The notes: generated by a model not told the origin, from the sequence alone. DNA of 64,000 nucleotides from Paenibacillus sp. JNUCC32 (GCF_014863545.1 NZ_CP062260.1:1240001-1304000), one strand, 5' to 3'. Positions 26,304 through 35,788 are shown, counted from the first letter of the stretch. Program-made: numbers and translations.

Positions 26304-26528
26304 AATGGGCTTCATTTTATCGGCTAATACAACACGGCATGAGTATCCCCTACTGAGGGTGATTTCCCGGGAGCCGTCCTTGGACGGCTTCTTGGCGTTA
26401 TTGGAAGAGGCACGCCCTGGTCATTGAAGGCTTGGCCAAACTTGGCTAATCGGTCTTATTTTGTCCCGAATAACAGGAATTATGGGATGTCGTGACGAAC
26501 TTTGTTGTTAAGTTAAACTACATAAGGG

Positions 26529-27509
26529 GTGGTTACAATCATTACAGATTATCATGGCGTCCGCCGTCTTGCCGACGACATTCGGGCAAACGTTTCCAAA
26601 GTTATGGTAGGCAAGGAGCAGTTGATCGACAGATTGTTTATTGCCATGGTCACATCGGGTCATGTTCTGCTGGAAGATGTTCCGGGAACCGGGAAGACGC
26701 TGTTGGCCAAATCCATCTCCAGGTCGATTGATTGCACGTTTAAGCGAGTACAGTTTACGCCGGATTTGCTGCCGTCCGATCTGAGCGGCATTTATTTCTA
26801 TAATCAACAATCCGCGACGTTTGAATTCCGTCCCGGTCCGCTGTTCACCAATATCCTGCTCGCTGATGAAATCAACAGGGCCACGCCTCGTACGCAGTCC
26901 AGCCTGCTCGAGTGCATGGAGGAGCGCCAGATCAGCATCGACGGAGTAACCCATCAACTGAAAGAACCGTTTCTGGTCATCGCCACGCAGAACCCGCTGG
27001 AGCAGCAAGGAACGTTTCCGCTGCCGGAGGCACAGCTGGACCGCTTTTTATTCAAACTGAACATGGGGTATCCTACCTCGGAGGAAAGCGTGAATATTTT
27101 GAAGCGCTTCAAAGACGAACAGCCGCTGGAATCCCTGACGGCCATCGCAGCGTCCGACAGCATCGTACAAGCCAGGCATATCGTCAGCAAAGTACATGTC
27201 AGCGATGAGATGTTGGCTTATATAGTCGAACTTTCCGAGCATTCGAGACGGGATGAAGCCGTCGCCTCCGGCGTAAGCCCGAGGGGCTGCCAGGCATTAT
27301 TGAAGGCGGTGCAGGTACAGGCCGTCCTGAACGGGAGAGAGTTCGTTACGCCTGATGACGTGAAGGAGCTCGCCGTGCCGACGTGGGCGCACCGCTTGAA
27401 GCTGCGGGGGACGCTCCACAACCGCGGCGGCGCGACTGCGTCAGAAGAAGTGATCCAACGATTGCTGCAGCAGGTTGCCGTACCGACAGAAGAAGGCATC
27501 TCGTCGTAG
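26529..27509 (+). CDS. MoxR-family AAA+ ATPase
   Basis: A 326-residue AAA+ ATPase of the MoxR group. Walker A is EDVPGTGKTLLAKS (residues about 48-61), Walker B is ILLADEINRATPRTQSSLLE, sensor-1 is VIATQNPLEQQGTFPLPEAQLDRF and sensor-2/lid is HSRRDEAVASGVSPRG. MoxR proteins act as chaperones, often with a DUF58 partner, in maturing protein complexes. The start is unclear: the first codon in frame is GTG 26529, but the Shine-Dalgarno-like AAGGGGTGG overlaps it and points to ATC/ATT codons at about 26538-26541. DUF58 and DUF4129 genes follow immediately in one operon. Confidence 0.92.
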   Translation: MVTIITDYHGVRRLADDIRANVSKVMVGKEQLIDRLFIAMVTSGHVLLEDVPGTGKTLLAKSISRSIDCTFKRVQFTPDLLPSDLSGIYFYNQQSATFEFRPGPLFTNILLADEINRATPRTQSSLLECMEERQISIDGVTHQLKEPFLVIATQNPLEQQGTFPLPEAQLDRFLFKLNMGYPTSEESVNILKRFKDEQPLESLTAIAASDSIVQARHIVSKVHVSDEMLAYIVELSEHSRRDEAVASGVSPRGCQALLKAVQVQAVLNGREFVTPDDVKELAVPTWAHRLKLRGTLHNRGGATASEEVIQRLLQQVAVPTEEGISS

Positions 27510-27515
27510 GGGGCG

Positions 27516-28628
27516 ATGGCGATGGGAGCCTACTGGATATTGTTGATCGCTGCTGTAGTTGTAGTCGTGCAGGGCAAGATTTTCAAACGGACGGCACTCC
27601 AAAAGCTGAACTACAGCCGTTCCTTCAAGGTATCGACCTGCTATGAGGGAGATTCCGTGGAATTGATCGAAATCATCGAGAACCGTAAAGCGCTGCCGGT
27701 GCCCTGGCTTCGGGTAGAATCCCAGTTCCGCTCGGGTCTGGCGTTCGATAACCAATTGAACCTGGACATCAGCGAGGGGCAATTCAATCAGAACCATAAA
27801 AGCTTCTTCAGTCTGCTGCCGTGGACCAAGATTCTTCGAAGACATCGAATTACCGCGAAAAGAAGAGGTTTGTACAAGCTGGGAACGGTATCGATGACGA
27901 CAGGGGATCTGGTCGGCATGGAGTCGGTTGTCCAGAGCAAGACCCTGTCCGGCGGAATTATCGTGTATCCGATGCCGATGGATGCGTCGGACATGGAGCT
28001 CCCGGTTCAGACCTGGATGGGGGAGATGCTGGTCCGCAGATGGATCATGGAGGATCCGTTCCTGATATCGGGCGTTCGCGAATATCGGGACGGTGATCCG
28101 CTGAAGGATATCCAATGGAAAGCGACTGCACGGACGGGAACCCTGCAGGTTCACAGGCGGGATACGACCGCGGACAGCCGGCTCTTCATCTATTTGAATA
28201 TTGAAGATCATGAGCAGATGTGGAGCAAGGCAACGCGTCCGGAGGCCATTGAATATGGCATCCGCCTGGCTGCCGGCATTACGGCGCATTTATTGTCACA
28301 GGGCATGGAGATCGGGATGGGGACCAATGGAACCCTTGGCGAGGATTCAAGCGATGAAGCATTTGTTCCGGTCGCAGGCGGCATGATGCAGCAGGAGCTG
28401 ATATTCGAAATGCTGGCCAGGCTGGAGCTGACCCGCCGGCTTTCTTTTCATGATTATTTGGCCCACGAGCTGTCGCGGCATGAAGAAGCTAAAGATATCC
28501 TCATTCTGAGCACTTACGTCAGTCCCAGGCTGGAAGAGATGTTTCAGCGATTCCGGGATAACGGGCACACGATCCAGGTATTCCTTCTCAGCGACGTGCC
28601 TTCTCCCGCGAAGGAGGAGTCCGCATGA
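27516..28628 (+). CDS. DUF58 domain protein, partner of MoxR
   Basis: A 370-residue protein with one N-terminal membrane helix (YWILLIAAVVVVVQG), a beta-rich region (residues about 25-150), and the DUF58 segment GVREYRDGDPLKDIQWKATAR at about 188-208, followed by an atypical von Willebrand A-like fold to the end. DUF58 proteins pair with MoxR ATPases at the membrane; their exact task is not known. Start at 27516 or 27522 (both ATG) after TAGGGGG. It follows the MoxR gene by 6 bases, and its stop overlaps the next start as ATGA. Confidence 0.88.
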   Translation: MAMGAYWILLIAAVVVVVQGKIFKRTALQKLNYSRSFKVSTCYEGDSVELIEIIENRKALPVPWLRVESQFRSGLAFDNQLNLDISEGQFNQNHKSFFSLLPWTKILRRHRITAKRRGLYKLGTVSMTTGDLVGMESVVQSKTLSGGIIVYPMPMDASDMELPVQTWMGEMLVRRWIMEDPFLISGVREYRDGDPLKDIQWKATARTGTLQVHRRDTTADSRLFIYLNIEDHEQMWSKATRPEAIEYGIRLAAGITAHLLSQGMEIGMGTNGTLGEDSSDEAFVPVAGGMMQQELIFEMLARLELTRRLSFHDYLAHELSRHEEAKDILILSTYVSPRLEEMFQRFRDNGHTIQVFLLSDVPSPAKEESA

Positions 28629-29929
28629 CCAGCCGAGGCTCCGGATTTATAAGGGCTTTTTTGCAGGGATTAGTGGAGTGTATATTGTATTTCCCGGTGC
28701 TCTTCATCCCGGCATTCTATCTGCTGCCTGAATCGTATCGATGGATATGGCCTGCACTGGTCTTAGGCGGGTACGTCCTGGGCTACGCAGGTGCACATTG
28801 GTTCAACATGGATCGTCAGTTCAAAGCGTTCGTATGGGCTTGCCTGGTTTCCGTTGCTGTATCCGTTGCCTTCGTAGGGGTTGATATCGCCCTTGCTTAC
28901 GTTATTCCGCTGTTGTTTATTGCCAGTATTCGCGGAAGCCGGATGGAGCAGGTGAACTGGAATTTGATGTTCCCGGGAACATACTTCCTGATCGGGTTGA
29001 TTCTGTACGGGGTCAGCAGCTTTTTTCTCGGTTTCATGGACTCCTTCCGCGGCGGAATATCGTCTCTGACCTGGATGGGAGCGGCTGCGTTAGGATTGAC
29101 CCTGCTGATCGTCAACCGGCAATACGTGCTGGACGAAACGCTGCCAGGCAATGACCAGCCCGTGCTGGAACGGCGCGTGCTGCGCTACAATCGCTGGTTT
29201 ATCCTCGTTTTGCTGATCCTTATTGCGCTGGTCGCTTTTCTTCCGCAGCTGCAGCAGTGGGTCTCCGATATGGCGAGGGGGATCGCCGCCTGGATCTCCG
29301 GATGGTTCAGCTCGGGTGCAGAGCAAGCGCCGGAGCCGCCTTCCATGTCGGAGCCTCCTCCCGAGATGCCGTTTCTCGATGAAGAAACCAAGCCGCCCAG
29401 CCAGTGGATGAAAGTTCTGGAGCAAGTGCTGATTTATGGCGTGTTCACCGTGATCGGGATCGGCATGCTATACGTTCTGTTCCGGTTTGGTAAAGTGCTG
29501 CCCAGCCTCTACAGAAAATTCTCCGCGTGGATGAACAGGATGATGAACAGGCAGAACGTCCAGCCCCAGCTGGGCTATGAGGACGAAGTGGAGAATATAG
29601 AGCATGACCCGGCATCCAAGCGGCTGCGACGGCTGTTGTCCGGCGTGCGTATCGGCGGAAGGCATCGGGAAGGAGAAGGTCCGGAACATCTGAATGAGAA
29701 AATCCGACAAATGTATCGTTTGATACTTTCCCGAAGCATCAGGGAAGGCTATAATTGGAAAGCGTCATTTACACCGCGGGAGACCGAAAACGATCTTAAG
29801 GAATGGGACGGACGGAAGGATCGCGTTCCGCAGTCCTTGATCGAGCTGTACGAGGAAGCCCGCTATGGAAACCGCGCCATTACGAAAGAAGAAGTGGAAG
29901 GACTGCAACTTGACCGGAAGCCTAAATGA
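28625..29929 (+). CDS. Membrane protein with C-terminal DUF4129 domain
   Basis: A 434-residue protein. The N-terminal half holds about six membrane helices, then another near residues 190-207 and one near 273-293, separated by a Pro/Glu-rich stretch (PEPPSMSEPPPEMPFLDEE). The C-terminal cytoplasmic part (about 355-425) is DUF4129-like: LNEKIRQMYRLILSRSIREG, FTPRETENDLKEW and SLIELYEEARYG. In many Bacillales the third gene of MoxR/DUF58 operons is a transglutaminase-like membrane protein with the same C-terminal domain; here no transglutaminase Cys-His-Asp core is seen. It overlaps the DUF58 stop by 4 bases. Confidence 0.8.
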   Translation: MTSRGSGFIRAFLQGLVECILYFPVLFIPAFYLLPESYRWIWPALVLGGYVLGYAGAHWFNMDRQFKAFVWACLVSVAVSVAFVGVDIALAYVIPLLFIASIRGSRMEQVNWNLMFPGTYFLIGLILYGVSSFFLGFMDSFRGGISSLTWMGAAALGLTLLIVNRQYVLDETLPGNDQPVLERRVLRYNRWFILVLLILIALVAFLPQLQQWVSDMARGIAAWISGWFSSGAEQAPEPPSMSEPPPEMPFLDEETKPPSQWMKVLEQVLIYGVFTVIGIGMLYVLFRFGKVLPSLYRKFSAWMNRMMNRQNVQPQLGYEDEVENIEHDPASKRLRRLLSGVRIGGRHREGEGPEHLNEKIRQMYRLILSRSIREGYNWKASFTPRETENDLKEWDGRKDRVPQSLIELYEEARYGNRAITKEEVEGLQLDRKPK

Positions 29930-29941
29930 GGAGTGAACATC

Positions 29942-31894
29942 TTGTCGGTACAAAAAGAAAGCAACGCTGTTATTCACTATGGGGATCCCGCGGTAACCGG
30001 GGGCGTCTCCGTTTTTGATAAGGAATTTGACAAGCTGTTTTATTATGACGGAACCGACCTAGGGTTAACCTACCAAGCCCAAGAATCCAAGTTTCGCCTG
30101 TGGGCACCCACGGCCACCGAGGCCTACGTGCTGCTGTACCCGGATTGGAAGACGTCAGAAGCCCGGCGTTTCCCGATGACGCGCGACGTGAAGGGAACCT
30201 GGCTGCTGAAAATAGAAGAGAATCTTCATGGGATGTTCTACACCTACCAGGTGCAAATCGGGGATCAATGGAATGAAGCAGTCGATCCCTACGCGGCTGC
30301 CGTAGGCGTCAATGGCGATCGGGCTTACATCGTGGATATGCCCCGGACCGACCCCGAGCGTTGGACAGACGAGAAGCCGCCGTTCCAAAGCCCGCTGGAT
30401 GCCGTTATCTATGAACTGCATGTTCGTGATTACACCATTCATCCGGACAGCGGAGTGGAGTTTAAGGGCAAGTTTAAAGGCCTGACGGAGACGGGTACCC
30501 GGGGGCCGGGAGGGATTCGTACAGGACTTGATCATATCGTTGAGCTCGGGGCCACGCACGTGGAACTGCTGCCGATTTATGATTTTGCCACGGAAAGCGT
30601 GGATGAGACCAGGCTGCATGAGCCTCAGTACAACTGGGGGTACGACCCGAAGAACTATAATGCTCCTGAAGGCTCGTATGCTACCGATCCGTATGTGCCG
30701 GAGGTTCGGATCCGTGAATTGAAGGAGCTGATTCAGACCTTCCATGAACAAGGCCTGCGGGTCATCATGGACGTGGTGTATAACCACGTTTATGACGGGT
30801 ATTTGGTCAACTTTACGAAGCTGGTGCCGGGATATTATCTCCGCTACACGAAAGACGGCAAATTCTCCAACGGATCCGGGTGCGGCAATGACACGGCATC
30901 CGAGCGTCCGATGATGCGGAAGTTCATTGTGGAATCCGTCCTGCATTGGGTGAAGGAGTATCGGGTGGACGGTTTCCGCTTTGACCTGATGGGATTACTG
31001 GATGTGCAGACGATGAATGAAATCCGTGCGCGCCTGGACGAAATCGATCCTTCCATCATGACGATCGGCGAAGGCTGGGTCATGAATACCGAGCTGGACG
31101 AGAAGAAACGGGCGAATCAGCAGCAAGCGGCCTTGATGCCGCGAATCGCGCACTTTAACGACGGTTTCCGTGATGCAGTTAAAGGGGATATCTTTCATTT
31201 TGATTATAAAGGCTTTGTGAGCGGCGGCGTCGGTTATCAAAGCAAGGTGAAGCAAGGCATCGTGGGCGGCATTCCGTATTCCCAAGATATCAAGGCGTTT
31301 GCTTCCGAGCCGGATCAGTGCGTGAATTATGTGGAGTGTCACGATAACCATACCCTTTGGGATAAAATCATGCTGTCTACGGATGGGGAGTCGGATGCCG
31401 TTCGCCGCGATATGCACCGGCTGTCATCGGCCATGATTCTTACCAGCCAAGGCATTCCTTTCCTGCACGCCGGCCAAGAGTATTATCGCTCCAAGAACGG
31501 TGTGGAGAACAGCTACAATGCCAGCGATGAGGTGAACCGGCTTGATTGGGGAATGGCATCGGAACACCAGGACGGGGTGAAGTACATCCAGCGGCTCGTT
31601 CAGCTGCGCAGGAATCATCCGGCGTTCAGAATGAGGGATGCCGCGTCGATCCGCAAGCATCTTCATTTCGAGCCGTGCCCGGAGCATGCCGTTGCTTTCA
31701 CGCTTCGCGATCATGCGGGCGGCGACCCGGCAGAGCATATCTATGTGCTCTATTATGCCGGACGCAAACCGTCCTCCCTGACGATACCCGAGCTGGGCGA
31801 TTGGAACGTTCTGTTTGGAGAAGAGCATGTGAAGGGATTGAGCCGGGATTCCCTTGTAGTCGAAGGTATAGGCGCGGTCGTTTTGACTTGTTAA
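29942..31894 (+). CDS. pulA: Type I pullulanase (GH13)
   Basis: A 650-residue debranching enzyme cutting alpha-1,6 bonds in pullulan and glycogen-type glucans. It has an N-terminal CBM48-like domain (FRLWAPTATEAYVLLYPDWK) and a GH13_14 barrel with the type I signature YNWGYDPKNYNAPEGSY, region I DVVYNHVYD, region II GFRFDLMGLLD (nucleophile Asp), region III IGEGW (acid/base Glu) and region IV VECHDNHTLWD. No signal peptide, so intracellular, as with B. subtilis AmyX. The start is taken as TTG 29942 with GAGGAG 7-8 bases upstream; the GTG at 29933 lies inside that site. It begins 12 bases after the DUF4129 gene and may read through from that operon. Confidence 0.95.
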   Translation: MSVQKESNAVIHYGDPAVTGGVSVFDKEFDKLFYYDGTDLGLTYQAQESKFRLWAPTATEAYVLLYPDWKTSEARRFPMTRDVKGTWLLKIEENLHGMFYTYQVQIGDQWNEAVDPYAAAVGVNGDRAYIVDMPRTDPERWTDEKPPFQSPLDAVIYELHVRDYTIHPDSGVEFKGKFKGLTETGTRGPGGIRTGLDHIVELGATHVELLPIYDFATESVDETRLHEPQYNWGYDPKNYNAPEGSYATDPYVPEVRIRELKELIQTFHEQGLRVIMDVVYNHVYDGYLVNFTKLVPGYYLRYTKDGKFSNGSGCGNDTASERPMMRKFIVESVLHWVKEYRVDGFRFDLMGLLDVQTMNEIRARLDEIDPSIMTIGEGWVMNTELDEKKRANQQQAALMPRIAHFNDGFRDAVKGDIFHFDYKGFVSGGVGYQSKVKQGIVGGIPYSQDIKAFASEPDQCVNYVECHDNHTLWDKIMLSTDGESDAVRRDMHRLSSAMILTSQGIPFLHAGQEYYRSKNGVENSYNASDEVNRLDWGMASEHQDGVKYIQRLVQLRRNHPAFRMRDAASIRKHLHFEPCPEHAVAFTLRDHAGGDPAEHIYVLYYAGRKPSSLTIPELGDWNVLFGEEHVKGLSRDSLVVEGIGAVVLTC

Positions 31895-31937
31895 ATCCTT
31901 GACCGTTGCCCACATTCCCAAGAAATGCATAATGCCT

Positions 31938-31983
31938 GATTCTATCATCATCTGATATGCTGAGAATATCAGATGATAGAATC
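31938..31983. repeat. Large inverted repeat before the SLH-GH18 gene
   Basis: ATATCAGATGATAGAATC (31966-31983) is the reverse complement of the sequence at 31938-31958 apart from an extra ATC in the left arm. It lies between the pullulanase stop and the SLH-GH18 ribosome site, with no T-run after it. It could be a U-less terminator or an operator. Confidence 0.6.
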
Positions 31984-31994
31984 GAGGCGCCCCT

Positions 31995-33599
31995 TTGAAG
32001 AAATATATCCTGTCACTTTGTTTCCTTTTGTCATTTACAGCGTTTATAAGCCCCCTTCAGGCATCAGCAGCTCAAGCTCCTAGCCCGACCGCTTTTCACG
32101 ATATTTCGTCCAGCTTTGCAAAAGACGCGATTTACCGTCTGGCCAAGCGAGGCATCGTAAGCGGGGATGGCACAGGAGCTTTTTTGCCGCGAAATCCGGT
32201 TACGCGGGCCGAATTTATCGCTATGGTTGCCAGAATGCTGAACATGGAGCCTGTTCCGAACGATCTGCCCGCCTTTCAGGACGTATCCCGTTCAGCTTGG
32301 TACTACGGCTGGGTTCATGCAGGCCTTAATTTATCCATCGTGGAGGGGAACGGCTACAAGTTCTTTCCGAATGCTTCGATAACAAGACAGGAAGCCGCGG
32401 TCATCGTAATTCGTGCCATGAAGGATAGTGGATACGATAACGGATATACCGCCGGCTACTATACGGATTCGGAATCGATCGCGGCATGGGCTTGGCGTGC
32501 GGTCGGCCAAGCGACGAATACAGGCTGGCTGCAAGGAAGCCAAGGCCAATTCAGACCGCTGGACCCGATCACCCGGGAAGAAACGGCGATGCTGCTGGAC
32601 AGGGTCCTTCAATCGGGAAACGTGAAATCCATGATCGACAGCCAGCCGGCTGCGAATATTCATATGGGCTGGTTGTACAATGGCTCGACCAAGCAATATA
32701 TCTCCTATGCCAAACGGGCCGGGTTGAATGTGCTGGTGCCGCGGTGGTATTACATGGAGTCTAACGGGAAGCTGTCGGACAGCACCGACATCGAGCTGCT
32801 GAATTGGGCACATAACAATGGCCGGCAGGTGTGGGCTATGGTGGGCAACCGCGCGAATGCGGAAGGAACCCACCAGGTTCTAAGCAGTCCGCAGTCACGG
32901 AAGTCTGTCGTAGACAGCATCGCTGCGAGCGTATCCCGCTACCGATTGGATGGGATCAATATCGATTTTGAGAACGTCATGCCTGAGGACAGGCAGAATC
33001 TGACGGCCTTCATCACGCAGTTATCCATGGAAATGAAACGGCTTGGAGCCAAGTTATCCATTGATGTTTCACCTGATCTGAATACGGATTGGACGGCTGC
33101 CTTCGATTATGCGGCGCTTGGCAGTCTAGTGGACTATATGGTGCTCATGAGTTATGACCAGCACTGGGGCGGTTCGCCGAAAGCGGGCTCCGTATCCTCG
33201 CTGCCATGGAGCGAATCCGCGCTGAGCAAGCTGCTGACCCAAGTGCCGGCTAAGAAGAGCATCATTGCGTATCCGCTCTATACGAGGGATTGGCAGATTG
33301 CTTCATCGGTGTCCTCGTCGGATATCAGTTTGATTGAACAGGGACATCGCATCCGTCTGACCCAGGCTTCCTTAACTTGGAATGCCAGCGTGGCGCAATA
33401 TGAAGCAGCTTATAGCAGCAGAGGCATCCAGCATCGCATATGGACCGAGGATTCCCGCTCCCTGTCATGGAAACATCTCATGGCCGCCAAATACCGAATT
33501 GCCGGGTATGCCTATTGGTATCCGGGAGCAGAAACGACGGACGTGTGGCAGGCGATTGACAATGCGGAGCGTTACGCTTCGTATTCGTTCCGGATCTAA
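31995..33599 (+). CDS. SLH-domain glycoside hydrolase family 18 protein
   Basis: A 534-residue exported protein. It has a signal peptide (MKKYILSLCFLLSFTAFISP, cut after ASA near residue 25), three S-layer homology motifs (residues about 33-205; for example AIYRLAKRGIVSGDGTGAFL and ITRQEAAVIVIRAM), and a GH18 barrel (about 220-525) with the catalytic motif LDGINIDFENV, where Glu is the acid/base, and VDYMVLMSYDQHW. SLH motifs tether it to the cell-wall secondary polymer. GH18 proteins of this spore-group type cleave chitin or peptidoglycan-like N-acetylglucosamine polymers. The TTG start at 31995 has GAGG 8 bases upstream. A terminator follows at 33619. Confidence 0.92.
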   Translation: MKKYILSLCFLLSFTAFISPLQASAAQAPSPTAFHDISSSFAKDAIYRLAKRGIVSGDGTGAFLPRNPVTRAEFIAMVARMLNMEPVPNDLPAFQDVSRSAWYYGWVHAGLNLSIVEGNGYKFFPNASITRQEAAVIVIRAMKDSGYDNGYTAGYYTDSESIAAWAWRAVGQATNTGWLQGSQGQFRPLDPITREETAMLLDRVLQSGNVKSMIDSQPAANIHMGWLYNGSTKQYISYAKRAGLNVLVPRWYYMESNGKLSDSTDIELLNWAHNNGRQVWAMVGNRANAEGTHQVLSSPQSRKSVVDSIAASVSRYRLDGINIDFENVMPEDRQNLTAFITQLSMEMKRLGAKLSIDVSPDLNTDWTAAFDYAALGSLVDYMVLMSYDQHWGGSPKAGSVSSLPWSESALSKLLTQVPAKKSIIAYPLYTRDWQIASSVSSSDISLIEQGHRIRLTQASLTWNASVAQYEAAYSSRGIQHRIWTEDSRSLSWKHLMAAKYRIAGYAYWYPGAETTDVWQAIDNAERYASYSFRI

Positions 33600-33618
33600 G
33601 AGCAGACAGGCTACATCC

Positions 33619-33655
33619 AAGACCAATCCCGATGAATGGGGTTGGTCTTTTTTTG
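33619..33655 (+). terminator. Terminator after the SLH-GH18 gene
   Basis: AAGACCAATCCC and GGGTTGGTCTT form an 11-bp stem with a short loop, followed by TTTTTTG. Confidence 0.9.
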
Positions 33656-33656
33656 C

Positions 33657-33684
33657 TTGTAAAACGGTTATTCCGTGATACAAT
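33657..33684 (+). promoter_or_regulatory. Promoter of the RidA-like gene
   Basis: TTGTAA (33657-33662), 16 bases, TACAAT (33679-33684), about 44 bases before the start codon. Confidence 0.55.
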
Positions 33685-33727
33685 AATTGAAATTTAATTT
33701 GAATGATTTTCCTGTAGGAGTGATCAA

Positions 33728-34183
33728 ATGAACGTTTGTGCGGAGGAACGTTTACAGCAGCTGGGCATCAGCTTGCCAAAAGCCGGATCGCCGGCAGCCA
33801 AGTATGCCAACTACGTCATCGTGAACGGGTTGATGTATGTTTCCGGCAAGGGTCCATCCGGGCAGCCAAGGGGCAAATTGGGCGAGCATTACACAACGGA
33901 GCAGGGATACGAATATGCTCGGCTGACCGGAATCGAAGTCTTGGCCGTATTGAGGGAAGGCCTTGGATCGCTTGATAAAGTGAAGCGGGTGGTTAAGGTT
34001 CAGGGCTTCATTAACGCAACAACCGATTACGAAGAGCATCATATGGTGTTGAATGGATTCTCGGACTTGATGCTTGAGGTGTTCGGGGATCAAGGGATCC
34101 ACGCCAGATCCGTATTCGGCGCGGTATCCTTGCGGGATCAGCTGCCTGTCATTGTGGATTCGATTTTTCAAGTGGAGGGATAG
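33728..34183 (+). CDS. RidA/YjgF-YER057c-UK114 family protein
   Basis: A 151-residue RidA-superfamily protein, longer than the about 125-residue RidA enamine deaminase and closer to the paralogues with VNGLMYVSGKGPS near residue 36. The C-terminal motif is ARSVFGAVSLRDQLPVIVDSI; the arginine of the canonical RidA active site (about 105) seems to be in HARSVFG. RidA-type trimers hydrolyse reactive enamines or imines; specificity of this member is unknown. The ATG has TAGGAG 9 bases upstream. The GNAT gene follows 2 bases after its stop, so they form an operon. Confidence 0.88.
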   Translation: MNVCAEERLQQLGISLPKAGSPAAKYANYVIVNGLMYVSGKGPSGQPRGKLGEHYTTEQGYEYARLTGIEVLAVLREGLGSLDKVKRVVKVQGFINATTDYEEHHMVLNGFSDLMLEVFGDQGIHARSVFGAVSLRDQLPVIVDSIFQVEG

Positions 34184-34185
34184 AC

Positions 34186-34701
34186 TTGACGTTAGCATTA
34201 AGGGAGCTGCTGGAGAAGGAGGATGAGAGTCTGCTGTTTATGGTCCAGGAGATTGGCTCCGGCGAGAACGGCTTTGTTAACGGCTTAAATAGCAGCAGCA
34301 TGGAGGAATTCTCCTCCAAGGTCCGTCGCAATTACGAAATGGCACGAAGCATCAATCTGCCGGATGAGTATGTTCCCCAGACGATTTATTGGCTGTATCA
34401 TACCGGCAAGCCTGTAGGTTACGGCAAGCTCAGACACCGCTTGAATGAGAAGCTGTTGGAGTCAGGGGGGCATATCGGGTATGTCATCAGGCCGTCGGAG
34501 CGGGGGAAAGGATATGGCAAACAGATGCTGGCGGGGCTCGTTAAGAAAGCCTGTGAGAAGAACATAAGCCGGGTCCTTCTAACCTGCGATGAAACCAATC
34601 GGGCTTCCCGTCGCATCATAGAATGGAACCATGGGGTACTCAGTTCCATTGCGGACGGGAATTGCAAATACTGGATCGATACGGCCGCTAGGCTGGAATA
34701 G
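34186..34701 (+). CDS. GNAT family N-acetyltransferase
   Basis: A 171-residue acetyl-CoA-dependent acetyltransferase. Motif A with the CoA pyrophosphate loop is GYVIRPSERGKGYGKQMLAG (residues about 103-122), followed by motif B (TCDETNRASRRIIEWNHG). The substrate is unknown. The start is a TTG at 34186 with GGAGGG 7 bases upstream, inside the last codons of the RidA-like gene, which indicates coupled translation. Confidence 0.88.
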   Translation: MTLALRELLEKEDESLLFMVQEIGSGENGFVNGLNSSSMEEFSSKVRRNYEMARSINLPDEYVPQTIYWLYHTGKPVGYGKLRHRLNEKLLESGGHIGYVIRPSERGKGYGKQMLAGLVKKACEKNISRVLLTCDETNRASRRIIEWNHGVLSSIADGNCKYWIDTAARLE

Positions 34702-34744
34702 GGGTGTAGATACCGATCCTCATGAGCTTTAGATTAATTACGCC

Positions 34745-35596
34745 TTAACTTCGCTTCAACCAGTCGAACATCCGGTTGATCGCCGCGGCGTGCTGCAGCG
34801 GCGGGAAATGATGTCCCAGCCCTTCGTACAGGTGGGCTTCTGGCTGGTGTCCCAGTTCTTGAAGCTTGTCCAGCATCCGGAAGCTGTGTTCAACCAGGAC
34901 CTGCTCGTCCCGAGTACCATGCACAATCAGGACCGGACATCGGATTCGATCCGCATAGTGAATCGGGGACCGAAGAAGGTATCGTTCCGGAAACTTGGTC
35001 GGCGTACCGCCAATGACGCGTTTCATCATTCTGCGCAGATCGATCCGTTCCTCGTAGGTCTGCGCCAGGTCGGAGACGCCGCTCCATAGAATCATTTTGG
35101 ATACATGAGATGACCGGGCGGCTGCCACGGCAGCATTGATCGCCCCGCGGGAGAAGCCCAGCAGATGCATGCGGCTGTTGTCTATCCATGGAATGCGGGA
35201 TAACCATTCCAAGGCGGTGATCACATCCATCGTATCGGCGCCCCCAAACTCATCCCTGCCCTCGCTGCCTTCGTTTCCGCGATAGGCCGGAGCAAACACG
35301 GCATAGCCTTGCGCCGCGAATTCTTCGACCCATTTCAACCTGACCGCGCCGATCCGGCCTATGCCTCCGCGGCAATACAAGACCAGCGGCAGCTTCGGTT
35401 CTATCGACCCGGAGGCCCCTTCCGGAACAGGGTCCTTATACAAGGAGCATGCAAGCGTGCCGGTTACCGTAACGCCGGGTATGGCGTCGACCGTTTCGGA
35501 CATCTCCTGGCTGCGATTAAGGGACAATTGCGGCGGCAGACCCAGATATCCTTTCACATGCAATCCCTCTGAGACGTAATCGATATGATAGATCAT
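34745..35596 (-). CDS. Alpha/beta hydrolase, prolyl oligopeptidase (S9) type
   Basis: A 283-residue cytoplasmic hydrolase. The visible catalytic machinery is LVLYCRGGIGRIG (oxyanion region, with R instead of the usual HG), nucleophile elbow LLGFSRGAIN (Ser), Asp in IVHGTRDEQV and His in EGLGHHFPP. Members of this S9/DLH-like group cleave peptides or esters; a DUF-type N-terminal segment (residues 1-60) is less conserved. It is transcribed leftward, convergent with the GNAT gene. The start at 35596 follows the pattern of the family but has only a weak GGGGG site upstream. Confidence 0.85.
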   Translation of the reverse strand: MIYHIDYVSEGLHVKGYLGLPPQLSLNRSQEMSETVDAIPGVTVTGTLACSLYKDPVPEGASGSIEPKLPLVLYCRGGIGRIGAVRLKWVEEFAAQGYAVFAPAYRGNEGSEGRDEFGGADTMDVITALEWLSRIPWIDNSRMHLLGFSRGAINAAVAAARSSHVSKMILWSGVSDLAQTYEERIDLRRMMKRVIGGTPTKFPERYLLRSPIHYADRIRCPVLIVHGTRDEQVLVEHSFRMLDKLQELGHQPEAHLYEGLGHHFPPLQHAAAINRMFDWLKRS

Positions 35597-35725
35597 GAAT
35601 GTCTTACCCCCTATGCTGAATCATCATGTTGTAGCGTATGTGGACTCTTGGTCAGACGACGGAGTTCAAGTAAGTATAGTATTTACTCGTCGTTGAAATC
35701 AAGGGGCGATGTAAGAAATTACAAT

Positions 35726-35754
35726 TTGCCAAACGGCTGAATATCTGATATATT
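35726..35754 (+). promoter_or_regulatory. Promoter of tRNA-His
   Basis: TTGCCA (35726-35731), 17 bases, TATATT (35749-35754), about 35 bases before the tRNA 5' end. Confidence 0.65.
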
Positions 35755-35788
35755 ATGATCTCGGGCATGATGATATGTCCATTGTCAT

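Noticed and set aside
26305..26427. 40-codon frame between the ABM gene and the MoxR gene
   Set aside because: Codon use is plausible, but there is no ribosome site and no conserved pattern.
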